DNA of 21,106 nucleotides from CAZUXE01 sp964624585 (lineage in GTDB: Bacteria; Hydrothermota; Tepidihabitantia; B3-TA06): NCBI GenBank assembly GCA_964624585.1, contig CAZUXE010000028.1, forward strand, positions 1-21,106. The letters run 5' to 3'. The translations under genes and the position numbers were made by a program. The notes beneath the pieces are model-generated. The model made no database searches. It was not told the DNA's origin and saw only the letters and a program-made list of their open reading frames with translations. Position 1 is the stretch's first letter. Every line of letters begins with the position of its first letter. Positions 1 to 6,298 of the stretch are shown here, piece after piece.

Positions 1-705
1 CGCAAGTTATCTTTAGATGAGGTCATAGAAAAAGACAAGACTGGCCAATGGTGCTATTATTTTGCAAGAGACATCGAAGGTGCCGACGCTGAGAAGCTTC
101 AAGCTGCGGTTATTGAAAAAGATAAAACCGGCGAATGGTGTTTTTACTTTGCAGCATTTGTCAAAGGTATCGACGTTAAAAAGCTTCAAGTTAAGGTTAT
201 AGAGCTAGATAAAACCGGCGAATGGTGCTGTAACTTTGCAAAAGACGTCAAAGGCGCAGATATCAAGAGGCTTCAAGCGGCGGTTATTGAGAAAGACAAA
301 ACTGGCAAATGGTGCTATTGGTTTGTAAGAGACGTCAAAGGTGCAGACATCAAAAAGCTTCAAGCTGCAGTTATTGAAAAAGATAGAACTGGTAACTGGT
401 GTTATTACTTTGCAACATTTGTTATCGGCGCCGACATCAAAAAGCTTCAAGCTAAGGTTATTGAGAAAGATAAAACTGGCGAATGGTGTTATTTATTTGC
501 ACTATGGGCTAAAGGTGCCAACATCGAGAGGCTTCAAGCTGCAGTTATTGAAAAAGACAAGACTGGCGAATGGTGCTATTGGTTTGCAGAAGAAGTCAAA
601 GGTGCAGACATCGAAAAGCTTCAAGCGGCGGTTGCAGGCAAAGATAAGCGTCGTCGATGGGTCAAGCGTTTGTTGAGCATACAGATTCAAAAGGAAGAAA
701 AATGA
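1..705 (+). CDS. DUF7666-type 29-residue-repeat protein, 5' end missing
   Basis: This is an open frame running from the first base to TGA at 703-705; the start lies outside the window. It begins at the junction seen in the full-length paralogues (RKLSLDEVIE). Seven copies of a 29-residue repeat follow, with consensus AxVIxKDKTGEWC, then xYFAxxVKGADIKKLQ. A C-terminal cap, AGKDKRRRWVKRLL, matches the cap of the 19257 gene. Each repeat probably forms a helical hairpin, making an alpha solenoid; this is inferred from the hydrophobic pattern. The missing N-terminus should be the DUF7666-like head seen in the 702 and 19257 genes. The stop overlaps the start of the next family member as ATGA, so the two are probably translationally coupled. 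Function is unknown. Confidence 0.85.
   Translation, partial: RKLSLDEVIEKDKTGQWCYYFARDIEGADAEKLQAAVIEKDKTGEWCFYFAAFVKGIDVKKLQVKVIELDKTGEWCCNFAKDVKGADIKRLQAAVIEKDKTGKWCYWFVRDVKGADIKKLQAAVIEKDRTGNWCYYFATFVIGADIKKLQAKVIEKDKTGEWCYLFALWAKGANIERLQAAVIEKDKTGEWCYWFAEEVKGADIEKLQAAVAGKDKRRRWVKRLLSIQIQKEEK
456..524 (+). repeat. 69-bp block shared between two repeat genes, copy 1
   Basis: Identical to 2327-2395 in the 2061 gene. It encodes the distinctive repeat EWCYLFALWAKGAN, which is found in no other repeat of the window. This shows exchange or duplication between separate genes of the family. Confidence 0.9.
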
Positions 706-1892
706 TTTGCATAAAAGCATTTGAGAAAGGTTTGGTTTGCGGGGGCTTCAAGTACAAAGTCGGCAAAACATATACGAAGCTTTGCGATGATGGATTTCAT
801 GCTGCAAAAGGCATGGATCCAAGCCTTACGTTGAACTATTATCCGCCAACAAAAACGACCGAATATTATTTGGTCGACATTAACGTAATCTCATCAGATG
901 GTGACAAAGTTGTTGGCGATGAGATCAAGATAGTGTACAAGCTGTCTTTGAGTGACCTCATAGAGCTAGATAAAACTGGACAATGGTGTGCTTATTTTGC
1001 TAGGCATGTTAAAGCTGTCAACATCAAGAAACTTCAAGCTGCGGTTATTGAGAAGGATGAAACTGGCGAATGGTGCCAGTGGCTTGCATGTCACGTCAAA
1101 GGTGTAGACATTAAAAAGCTCGAAGCCGCGGTTATTGAAAAAGATAAAACCGGCGAATGGTGTTATTACTTTGCAAGGGACGTCAACGGTGCCGACATCC
1201 TAAAGCTTCAAGCTGCGGTTATTGAGAAAGATAAAATCGGCAAATGGTGCTATTATTTTGCAAGTTCAAGCCGCGTTGCCGACATCCTAAAGCTTCAAGC
1301 TGCGGTTATTGAGAAAGATAAAACTGGCAGATGGTGTTTCTACTTTGCAAAGGATATCGGCGCAGACATCAAAAAGCTTCAAGCGGCAGTTATCAAGAAA
1401 GATAAAACTGGCAAATGGCTCGTTTGTTTTGCCGAACAAGTCGAATACGCCGATATTCAAATGCTCCAAGGCTTAGTTGTTAATTGCGATCCCACTGGCG
1501 AAGAGTGTCTCTACTTTGCGAAATATGTCAAAGGTGCAGACATTAAATGGCTCCAAGCTATGGTTATCAAGAAAGACAAAACCGGCGGATGGTGCGCATT
1601 GTTTGCGAGAACTATCAAGGGTGCAAATATTAAGGCGCTTCAGAAAGCAGTCCTTGACAAGGACAAAACCGGCGAATGGTGTTATTACTTTGCAAGGGAC
1701 GTCAACGGTGCCGACATCCTAAAGCTTCAAGCTGCGGTTATCAAGAAAGATAAAACTGGTAAAAGGTGCGTCGATTTTGCAGTATACGTAAATGGCGCAG
1801 ACGTTAGCAAACTCAAAGCTGCTAGTGTCAAAAAAGATGAAACTTCAAGAATCAGAATCTATTTCGAGAACTTGGAAAAAAAATTCTATTGA
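702..1892 (+). CDS. DUF7666-like head plus about 11 helical 29-residue repeats
   Basis: A 396-residue protein. The start is placed at ATG 702 rather than ATG 657: the MICIKAFEKG beginning is shared with the paralogues at 2061, 19257 and 20641, and GGAAG lies just upstream. Residues 1 to about 90 resemble the phage and bacterial domain DUF7666 (K-GF-Y-VGKTY, GFHA, a YYPP-like segment, D-KVVGD-IKI). Relative to the 19257 paralogue, the head lacks about six residues after GKTY. About eleven repeats follow; the fifth is 28 residues long and the last is degenerate, ending ENLEKKFY without the family cap. Repeats 3 and 9 share a 77-bp identical DNA block. The domain assignment comes from memory of the family pattern. 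No function is known. Confidence 0.85.
   Translation: MICIKAFEKGLVCGGFKYKVGKTYTKLCDDGFHAAKGMDPSLTLNYYPPTKTTEYYLVDINVISSDGDKVVGDEIKIVYKLSLSDLIELDKTGQWCAYFARHVKAVNIKKLQAAVIEKDETGEWCQWLACHVKGVDIKKLEAAVIEKDKTGEWCYYFARDVNGADILKLQAAVIEKDKIGKWCYYFASSSRVADILKLQAAVIEKDKTGRWCFYFAKDIGADIKKLQAAVIKKDKTGKWLVCFAEQVEYADIQMLQGLVVNCDPTGEECLYFAKYVKGADIKWLQAMVIKKDKTGGWCALFARTIKGANIKALQKAVLDKDKTGEWCYYFARDVNGADILKLQAAVIKKDKTGKRCVDFAVYVNGADVSKLKAASVKKDETSRIRIYFENLEKKFY
1146..1222 (+). repeat. 77-bp identical block, copy 1 (repeat 3 of the 702 gene)
   Basis: This segment is identical to 1665-1741, 519 bp downstream in the same gene. It encodes most of the repeat containing WCYYFARDVNGADILKLQ. Neighbouring repeats differ by many substitutions, so the identity points to a recent copy or gene conversion between repeats 3 and 9. 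Confidence 0.9.
1665..1741 (+). repeat. 77-bp identical block, copy 2 (repeat 9 of the 702 gene)
   Basis: Second copy of the block at 1146-1222. The flanking bases diverge immediately outside it (GAT/GAC on the left, ATT/ATC on the right). Confidence 0.9.
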
Positions 1893-1956
1893 CTGCAAAT
1901 AAAATAACGAGCCAATGATTTCCGTATAAAATAGATAAAACAAAAAACCCAAAAAA

Positions 1957-1992
1957 GCGCGGCAATTGCTATTTATTAGTCCTTTGCCGCGC
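1957..1992 (-). terminator. Hairpin; U-run on the minus strand
   Basis: GCGCGGCAA at 1957-1965 pairs perfectly with TTGCCGCGC at 1984-1992 (9 bp, 18-nt loop). On the + strand the hairpin is preceded by six A and not followed by T. On the minus strand it would therefore be a hairpin followed by TTTTTT, the form of a Rho-independent terminator. No minus-strand gene is visible that would need it, so it may simply be a structured spacer between the 702 and 2061 genes. Confidence 0.5.
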
Positions 1993-2031
1993 CTTCTATA
2001 AGGAAGGCCACTCGGTGACGGTAAGGAAATC

Positions 2032-2064
2032 ATGAAACAAAGATTCAAAAAGGAAGAAAAATGA
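2032..2064 (+). CDS. Possible 10-residue leader peptide MKQRFKKEEK
   Basis: ATG 2032 follows AAGGAA at a suitable distance. The frame runs ten codons to a TGA that overlaps the next ATG (2061) as ATGA. The last part of the DNA matches the tail of the first gene (ATTCAAAAGGAAGAAAAATGA at 685-705). It may therefore be a remnant of a duplicated gene junction that now works as a translational coupler. Too short for certainty. Confidence 0.3.
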   Translation: MKQRFKKEEK

Positions 2065-2603
2065 TTTGCATAAAAGTATTTAGGGGAGATCCGATTTGTG
2101 GGTATTCCGAAGATGAAGTTGACAAAAACATACACCATTTATCTTCAGATGACGTTATAGGACTAGATGAAACCGGCGAATTGTGCTATAACTTTGCAAG
2201 ACACGTCCAAGGTGCCGACATTAAAAAGCTCGAAGCTGCGGTTATTGAGAAAGATAAAACTGGCGAATGGACATGCAGGTTTGCAGAATACGTAAAAGGC
2301 GCTGACATCAAGAAGCTCGAAGCTGCGGTTATTGAGAAAGATAAAACTGGCGAATGGTGTTATTTATTTGCACTATGGGCTAAAGGTGCCAACATAAAGA
2401 AACTCCAAGCTGCAGTTATCAAGAAAGATGAAACTGGCACTTGGATCTGTTATTTTGCAGATTACGTCAAAGGTGCTGACATCAAGAAACTTCAAGCGGC
2501 GGTTATTGAGAAAGATAAAACCGGACAGTGGATCTGTTATTTTGCAGAGTATGTTAACGGTGCCGATTTCAAAACGCTCCAAGCGGCATTCCCAAAGAGT
2601 TGA
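2061..2603 (+). CDS. Repeat protein with a truncated DUF7666-like head
   Basis: A 180-residue protein starting MICIKVF like its paralogues, with AAGGAAG upstream. The head is shortened: after about 23 residues (ending DEVDKNIHH) it passes directly to LSSDDVIGLDETGE. About 70 residues present in the 702 and 19257 proteins are missing, including GFHA and the D-KVVGD-IKI strand. Five 29-residue repeats follow and it ends AAFPKS, without the family cap. It may be an internal-deletion derivative that still folds as a repeat protein, or a decaying copy. The third repeat shares a 69-bp identical block with the first gene of the window. Confidence 0.8.
   Translation: MICIKVFRGDPICGYSEDEVDKNIHHLSSDDVIGLDETGELCYNFARHVQGADIKKLEAAVIEKDKTGEWTCRFAEYVKGADIKKLEAAVIEKDKTGEWCYLFALWAKGANIKKLQAAVIKKDETGTWICYFADYVKGADIKKLQAAVIEKDKTGQWICYFAEYVNGADFKTLQAAFPKS
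2327..2395 (+). repeat. 69-bp block shared between two repeat genes, copy 2
   Basis: Second copy of the block at 456-524, in the third repeat of the 2061 gene. Confidence 0.9.
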
Positions 2604-2615
2604 AAGGTGAGCAAT

Positions 2616-2816
2616 ATGAAGATTAAACCTTTTTTAAGATTATTCCTACAATTAGATGAGGACGAGTGTTTTGGTATACGAAAAGGTTCTTGTGGGTTTG
2701 GAATAGTCACTTCCGAAAAAGATTTAGACGCAGATAGATCTATGCGTCTTAAGCAAGAAGCAATACGACAACGTAGGATTAGTTTGAAAATCAAGGGGTT
2801 GCAAAATGGAAAATAA
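2616..2816 (+). CDS. Small protein of unknown function
   Basis: A 66-residue product beginning MKIKPFLRLFLQLDEDE. ATG 2616 is preferred over the in-frame GTG 2607 because AAAGGTGA (2603-2610) is then a well-placed ribosome binding site, and GTG 2607 lies inside it. No signal peptide or membrane helix is obvious; the C-terminal half is basic. The stop overlaps the start of the leucine-rich-repeat gene at 2806 by 11 bp, suggesting one transcript. I do not recognise the family. Confidence 0.6.
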   Translation: MKIKPFLRLFLQLDEDECFGIRKGSCGFGIVTSEKDLDADRSMRLKQEAIRQRRISLKIKGLQNGK

Positions 2817-3276
2817 GAAAATACTAGCAGCTGCAAAAGTTAAAGTTTTAGACCTTTCACAAAAGATTCATGGGCAATCTCTGAAGGGCACAGACAAGGA
2901 TTTAGTAGGTCTTGAATATTATATTAATTTGCGCGAGCTATATCTTCGTAGAGCGTTAATAACAAATACGACGCTTGCACGCCTTCAGAATTTGACTAAG
3001 CTAGAGATCTTAGATTTGCAAGAAGTGGGGATTACTGATGCGGGATTGATGTATCTTAGCAGATTAACTAATTTGAAACGGTTATATTTGGATAAAACAT
3101 TGATTACAGATGCAGGACTTAAATACCTTAAGGATTTAATTAATCTGAGAGAGTTGAACCTAAGTTTCACTAAAATTACAGATGCAGGACTTAAGTATCT
3201 TGAAAACTTACGCAACTTAGAGAGGTTAGATCTAACCGCAACGTTAGTTACCAATGCAGGACTTAAACGTTTTTAA
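2806..3276 (+). CDS. Leucine-rich-repeat protein, probably frameshifted at its end
   Basis: A 156-residue product, with AAGGGG upstream of ATG 2806. From about residue 40 it has tandem 24-residue leucine-rich repeats of the form L-NLRELNLS-T-ITDAGLKYL. Such repeats form a curved binding solenoid; they are common in Planctomycetota and related genomes. No signal peptide is seen, so it is probably cytoplasmic. The frame stops abruptly in the middle of a repeat (NAGLKRF). The next repeat continues in the +1 frame after a run of five T (see 3277-3343). Removing one T gives a 178-residue protein whose TGA overlaps the next ATG. The partner is unknown. Confidence 0.8.
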   Translation: MENKKILAAAKVKVLDLSQKIHGQSLKGTDKDLVGLEYYINLRELYLRRALITNTTLARLQNLTKLEILDLQEVGITDAGLMYLSRLTNLKRLYLDKTLITDAGLKYLKDLINLRELNLSFTKITDAGLKYLENLRNLERLDLTATLVTNAGLKRF

Positions 3277-3343
3277 GAATTTGACTAAGACAAGAAGTTT
3301 AGCTCTAAATCCTAGTTTGAGTTCAGACAAGGAGAAGAAATGA
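3277..3343 (+). pseudogene. Out-of-frame 3' end of the leucine-rich-repeat gene
   Basis: Codons from 3278 read NLTKTRSLALNPSLSSDKEK and then K and TGA at 3341-3343. The beginning matches the repeat pattern NLTKLEILDL earlier in the protein. The TGA overlaps ATG 3340 as ATGA, the junction type used elsewhere in this window. Deleting one T from TTTTT (3270-3274) joins it to the upstream frame. Either a real mutation or an assembly/sequencing error explains this. Confidence 0.7.
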
Positions 3344-3609
3344 AAAGTATTGGTTATCCAGTTAAGTCCATTGATATGGGCATTGTTGAGGTCGATGAAA
3401 CCTTAGCTTATAAGACGAAAGTTGAGGCTGAAAAAGCGTTAGCAGACCTAAACGATTTAGCTTCAGAATTATCACTACCGCTTGACGTTAAAATTGTCTT
3501 TATTCCTTTTCAAGAGGAGTGTTTTTATTTAGTTTACAATTATAACGATGATTTGAGTTTAGTTGCTATCGAGAGAGTTCTGGAAGCTAGAGCAAGAAAG
3601 GAGAAGTAA
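3340..3609 (+). CDS. Small protein, paralogue of the 17363 gene
   Basis: An 89-residue protein with an AAGGAG site before ATG 3340. The pattern is beta strands, a helix with TKVEAEKALADLNDLA, a strand with VKIVFIPF, then CFYLVYNYNDD. The 17363 product has the same order (KREEDAKAELKKLLQLL, then VFLPF, then WYLVYDPKSD), so the two are probably paralogues. No catalytic motif is visible. The stop lies one base before the next start, consistent with an operon. Function is unknown. Confidence 0.7.
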   Translation: MKSIGYPVKSIDMGIVEVDETLAYKTKVEAEKALADLNDLASELSLPLDVKIVFIPFQEECFYLVYNYNDDLSLVAIERVLEARARKEK

Positions 3610-3610
3610 G

Positions 3611-3970
3611 ATGGAATTAAAAACTGTCATGAAGAGCACGTCAGGAGATAGTAAGTTACGAAGAATTGCTGTGCTAGAAGATGTTCTTGAGAGAAACAAG
3701 GAAGCAATGAATCAGTTGGATTCCCTTAAGGGAAGTATGGACGCTCTCTTTAATCGCCTAGGTCACCTTGCTGATGGGCCGGTTAAAGCTCTAAGAGAGC
3801 TTGCAGAAGATAGCAACTCAGAAAATAGTAAGCCACGAGTTAAAAAGGTATTTGATTTGGATAGGTTTCTTGATAGATTATTAAATTGTTTTTTTATCGC
3901 CATGCTTGCATTCTTCTTTGTGTTTGCAGGTTTTGGCATGGTTATGATAACTATTTTAGCTTTTAAGTAA
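3611..3970 (+). CDS. Small protein with C-terminal membrane anchor
   Basis: A 119-residue product. ATG 3611 is preferred over the in-frame ATG 3563 because AAAGGAG lies at the right distance and because the earlier start would overlap the 3340 gene deeply. The N-terminal two thirds is charged and helical, possibly coiled coil (RIAVLEDVLERNKEAMNQLD). A strongly hydrophobic segment close to the C-terminus (LLNCFFIAMLAFFFVFAGFG) should be a single membrane helix. This is the layout of a tail-anchored protein with a cytoplasmic helical domain. Family and function are not recognised. Confidence 0.7.
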   Translation: MELKTVMKSTSGDSKLRRIAVLEDVLERNKEAMNQLDSLKGSMDALFNRLGHLADGPVKALRELAEDSNSENSKPRVKKVFDLDRFLDRLLNCFFIAMLAFFFVFAGFGMVMITILAFK

Positions 3971-4014
3971 AGAAGAAGTGAAATGGAAATAATTACTAAT
4001 CATGGGTGCGAGAA

Positions 4015-4039
4015 AGCAGGGCTACTGGGTAGCCCTGCT
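4015..4039 (+). other. Perfect 11-bp RNA hairpin between operons
   Basis: AGCAGGGCTAC (4015-4025) and GTAGCCCTGCT (4029-4039) pair perfectly around a TGG loop. GGTGCACC, another palindrome, follows at once. There is no downstream T-run, so it is not a classical terminator; Rho-dependent termination, processing or 3'-end protection are alternatives. Its core resembles the hairpin at 17319-17341. Confidence 0.75.
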
Positions 4040-4064
4040 GGTGCACCTAAAAAAAGGAGATTAA

Positions 4065-4529
4065 ATGAACGACGTTACGTTTTTTAGGCCTGAGGTAGCG
4101 AAATGGCTCAGAGAAAGATCTCGTGTAAAAGTTGAGTACATTGCGAAAACCTTAAAGATAAGTGCAGAAGATTTTTTGCAGATAGAAAATAGCGGAGTTG
4201 TGCAAAAAAGCTCAATTATAAAAAAGCTTGCCGAGCTTTACGGGGCACCTGTAGACTTATTTTACCTCATAGAGATTCCACCACACGCTATATTTTGCCG
4301 ACATTTTGGGAACATTGATGGTTGGGAGGAGGAGCATGTCCCAAAAGGGTTGGGAACACGTTGCTTAGCTCCTCTCAATAAAACGCAAATTGATCAAAAA
4401 CAGCAAGTGCTTAAAAAGGCTTTGGGGTGGTTGCCATGCGAACTCTACCGTGAAGGGAAGTGTTTGCTGACTGGCGAAGACTATTCTCCAGAAGTAGAAA
4501 AGAATAAGAATTGTAAACCTATTGATTAA
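4065..4529 (+). CDS. Cro/XRE-type helix-turn-helix regulator
   Basis: A 154-residue protein with AAAAGGAG before ATG 4065. Residues about 10-70 form a lambda-repressor-like helix-turn-helix: VAKWLRERSRVKVEYIAKTL, then KISAEDFLQIENSG, then IIKKLAELYGAPVDLFY. Such domains bind operator DNA as dimers. The C-terminal part, with several Cys residues, is not recognised; it lacks an obvious LexA-like Ser-Lys peptidase pattern. The gene lies directly upstream of the DNA methyltransferase in the same orientation with 17 bp between them, a common arrangement for controller-type genes. A possible target is the palindrome at 8715-8734, which is only a guess. Confidence 0.75.
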   Translation: MNDVTFFRPEVAKWLRERSRVKVEYIAKTLKISAEDFLQIENSGVVQKSSIIKKLAELYGAPVDLFYLIEIPPHAIFCRHFGNIDGWEEEHVPKGLGTRCLAPLNKTQIDQKQQVLKKALGWLPCELYREGKCLLTGEDYSPEVEKNKNCKPID

Positions 4530-4546
4530 CAACAAAGGAGATCGCA

Positions 4547-5401
4547 ATGACTGCTCCTGTCATTTGGTTCGGTGGGAAGTCTGCACTTTCGCCAATAATA
4601 GCCCATCTTGTTCCACCCGCTAAAATATTTGTAGAGCCATTTGGTGGAGCTGCAAGCGTTCTAATTCAGCGCACCCCATCGAGTCTTGAGGTTTACAATG
4701 ATATCGACAATGATCTTGTAAATCTGTTCAGAGCAATTCAAGATACGCAAAGATTTAATATTCTTCAGCATCGGCTAACGTGGACATTGTTTTCACGAGC
4801 GGAATTTGGAACTGCTGTCGAAATATTGAAAGTAAGCAATGACAAGGACGCTAGAGCGTGGGCGTTTTTCGTGGTTGCCAATCAAGGCATTGCTGGCAAT
4901 TTGGCGGGGAGTTGGAGCAGGAGTCTTTCTCCTCAAGGTAACGCTCCGCCAACAGTGCTCAGGTGGCAAAAAAGGGTTGATGCGTTAATGTTTTTCCATA
5001 GACGGTTTCGTAACGTGCAAATAGAAAACAAGGATGCATTCGAGCTTATTCAAGAGTACGATTCAAAAGACACAGCGTTCTACGTAGATCCTCCATACTT
5101 ACCCGAAACGAGACAGTCTTCAGGGAAGTACAAGCACGAGATATCTTCAGAGCAACACGAAAAATTGCTAGAAACTTTGCTCAATCTTAATGGTAGCGTA
5201 GTTTTATCAAGCTATCCTAGCGACATGTATTTCGAAAAACTTGCCTCTGCATCATGGGAGCGCCGTGAATTTAAGAGGTGGTGTTCTTCTCAAATAAGAA
5301 AGAGAAGAGCTAAGCGCGATTCAAGAGTGGAAGTGCTGTGGAGAAATCCCAAAGCAGTTAGCTTGTGTAAAATTGGCGTACCACAAACCTTGTTTGATTG
5401 A
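4547..5401 (+). CDS. D12-class DNA adenine-N6 methyltransferase
   Basis: A 284-residue protein, AAAGGAG upstream. It has the Dam/D12 signature: FGGK at residues 8-11, the SAM-binding motif FVEPFGGAASVL at about 28-39, the YNDIDNDLVNLFR segment that follows it, and the catalytic DPPY at 181-184. It should transfer a methyl group from S-adenosylmethionine to adenine N6 in double-stranded DNA. Length is usual for the family. No restriction endonuclease is next to it, so it is probably an orphan phage enzyme used for protection or regulation; target specificity cannot be read from the sequence. The gene overlaps the -35 region of the next promoter. Confidence 0.92.
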   Translation: MTAPVIWFGGKSALSPIIAHLVPPAKIFVEPFGGAASVLIQRTPSSLEVYNDIDNDLVNLFRAIQDTQRFNILQHRLTWTLFSRAEFGTAVEILKVSNDKDARAWAFFVVANQGIAGNLAGSWSRSLSPQGNAPPTVLRWQKRVDALMFFHRRFRNVQIENKDAFELIQEYDSKDTAFYVDPPYLPETRQSSGKYKHEISSEQHEKLLETLLNLNGSVVLSSYPSDMYFEKLASASWERREFKRWCSSQIRKRRAKRDSRVEVLWRNPKAVSLCKIGVPQTLFD

Positions 5402-5430
5402 TGAAAAATCTTCCTTAGAGAGGTATAAAA
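5401..5430 (+). promoter_or_regulatory. Candidate sigma70-like promoter, GGTATAAAA type
   Basis: ATGAAA (5401-5406), 17 bp, then TATAAA (5424-5429) inside GGTATAAAA. The same -10 block occurs at 7893, 10904 and, as CGGTATAAAA, at 18902. It lies about 40 bp before ATG 5469, so a short leader with the ribosome binding site would result. Confidence 0.55.
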
Positions 5431-5468
5431 CTAATAGACGGAAGACCGATCAATAGAAAGGAGAAGAA

Positions 5469-5660
5469 ATGATTGTAGTACAAGCAATTATGCTTATGTT
5501 AATTGTGCTGATAGCGGTAGCTGTCGTGATAGTTTCAAGCGATAAGGTGCAGGTAAAAATTATTAAACAACAGCATCCTGAGCTATTGCACTTTATAGAA
5601 AACGCAAACCCCAACGCAGCTGATAGAGAAATCCTGTCCACCGCAAGGAGGCTGTTATGA
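5469..5660 (+). CDS. Small membrane protein, first of an overlapping pair
   Basis: A 63-residue protein with AAAGGAGAAGAA before the ATG. Residues about 2-24 are a hydrophobic helix (VVQAIMLMLIVLIAVAVVIV), followed by a short polar tail (KIIKQQHPELLHFIENA). It is probably an inner-membrane protein with the tail in cytoplasm or periplasm. The stop overlaps the next start as ATGA. Overlapping membrane-protein pairs occur in phage lysis cassettes, but there is no endolysin nearby and no lipobox, so that role is not supported. Confidence 0.65.
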   Translation: MIVVQAIMLMLIVLIAVAVVIVSSDKVQVKIIKQQHPELLHFIENANPNAADREILSTARRLL

Positions 5661-5836
5661 CAGCAGTGTTAATAACTGTAGCTGTTGTTTTGGCTTATAT
5701 GGTCTATGTGATAATCGGCGTTATTCGTGCCGCGATACGCATTTCTCGCGTCAAAAGAGCCCTTTCAAAAGCGTCAGCCCTTGTGGCGAAAGTAAATGAA
5801 TTCAACACCCAAAAGTGTGTCGTTGAAAGAAGTTGA
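5657..5836 (+). CDS. Small membrane protein, second of an overlapping pair
   Basis: A 59-residue product with a very strong AAGGAGG site before ATG 5657; the start overlaps the stop of the upstream gene (ATGA). Residues about 3-24 are a membrane helix (AVLITVAVVLAYMVYVIIGV), followed by a basic, amphipathic stretch (RAAIRISRVKRALSKASALV) expected to be cytoplasmic. Same layout as its partner at 5469. Not recognised as a family. Confidence 0.65.
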   Translation: MTAVLITVAVVLAYMVYVIIGVIRAAIRISRVKRALSKASALVAKVNEFNTQKCVVERS

Positions 5837-5904
5837 GGTATTTGAGAAGAATTGACCGCAAGGTGATAACAAGCTGTGCATAGTTTTCGTGCTCCTTCAG
5901 CTCG

Positions 5905-5927
5905 CTGCTAGTGGGTGCCACTAGCGG
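5905..5927 (+). other. Hairpin upstream of terminator
   Basis: CTGCTAGTG (5905-5913) pairs with CACTAGCGG (5919-5927), nine pairs with one G-U, loop GGTGC. It sits in the gene-free stretch 5837-6040, seven bases before the terminator. Confidence 0.6.
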
Positions 5928-5933
5928 ATGTTT

Positions 5934-5960
5934 AAGACAGCATTCCGATGCTGTCTTTTC
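5934..5960 (+). terminator. Rho-independent terminator after the membrane-protein pair
   Basis: AAGACAGCAT (5934-5943), loop TCCG, ATGCTGTCTT (5948-5957), then TTC. A perfect 10-bp stem with a short U-run overlapping its end. Nothing else is seen between 5961 and the ribosome binding site of the 6041 gene. Confidence 0.7.
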
Positions 5961-6040
5961 GTAGCTAGAGAATTAATCATCATGAGCTTTCATATGCACA
6001 GCTTGTTTTTAAGTATAACCAAACGATGGAGATATTAATA

Positions 6041-6298
6041 ATGGGAACATCAGGTCGAAAGGCTGGGTCCAACAATCAGGCGTCATTGTTGGACCAAGAC
6101 CCAAAGCTAGCAGCTTCTTTTTTTCGCAAGCTGGCTAGGCGAGGGTACGAGATAGTTAAGCGAATGGTGAAAATGAAAGCCCTTACCGACAACATGTCAA
6201 CAGAATTGTGGGACAACAAAGAAAAAGGTATTATATCCTTTTTGGCAGAGTGTCAAGCAAACGGTTTAGACGAGGAGCATGAAGATGACTATTATTGA
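6041..6298 (+). CDS. Small helical protein of unknown function
   Basis: An 85-residue product. ATG 6041 is chosen over the in-frame ATG 6026 because GGAG (6028-6031) is then well placed. The protein starts MGTSGRKAGSNNQ, then is helical and basic (AASFFRKLARRGYEIVKRMV), with an acidic C-terminus (DEEHEDDYY). No membrane segment. Its end overlaps the next gene by 14 bp, so they probably share a transcript. Family not recognised. Confidence 0.65.
   Translation: MGTSGRKAGSNNQASLLDQDPKLAASFFRKLARRGYEIVKRMVKMKALTDNMSTELWDNKEKGIISFLAECQANGLDEEHEDDYY

Noticed and set aside
341..676. Plus-strand frame of 111 codons within the first repeat gene
   Set aside because: Out-of-frame reading of the 87-bp DNA repeat; the frame from base 1 encodes the conserved repeats.
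1..2603. CRISPR array suspected from the regular repeats at both ends
   Set aside because: Period is 87 bp, the units are coding and diverge like protein repeats; no short identical repeats with unique spacers and no cas genes.
4015..4039. Classical intrinsic terminator
   Set aside because: Stem is perfect but no T-run follows on the + strand, so it is listed only as a hairpin.
3983..4087. 34-codon ORF starting at ATG 3983, running through the 4015 hairpin into the XRE gene
   Set aside because: Weak ribosome binding site, and its composition is dictated by the hairpin; overlap with a well-supported gene.
5469..5836. Holin/spanin lysis cassette
   Set aside because: Two small membrane proteins alone are not enough; no endolysin and no lipobox protein are nearby.
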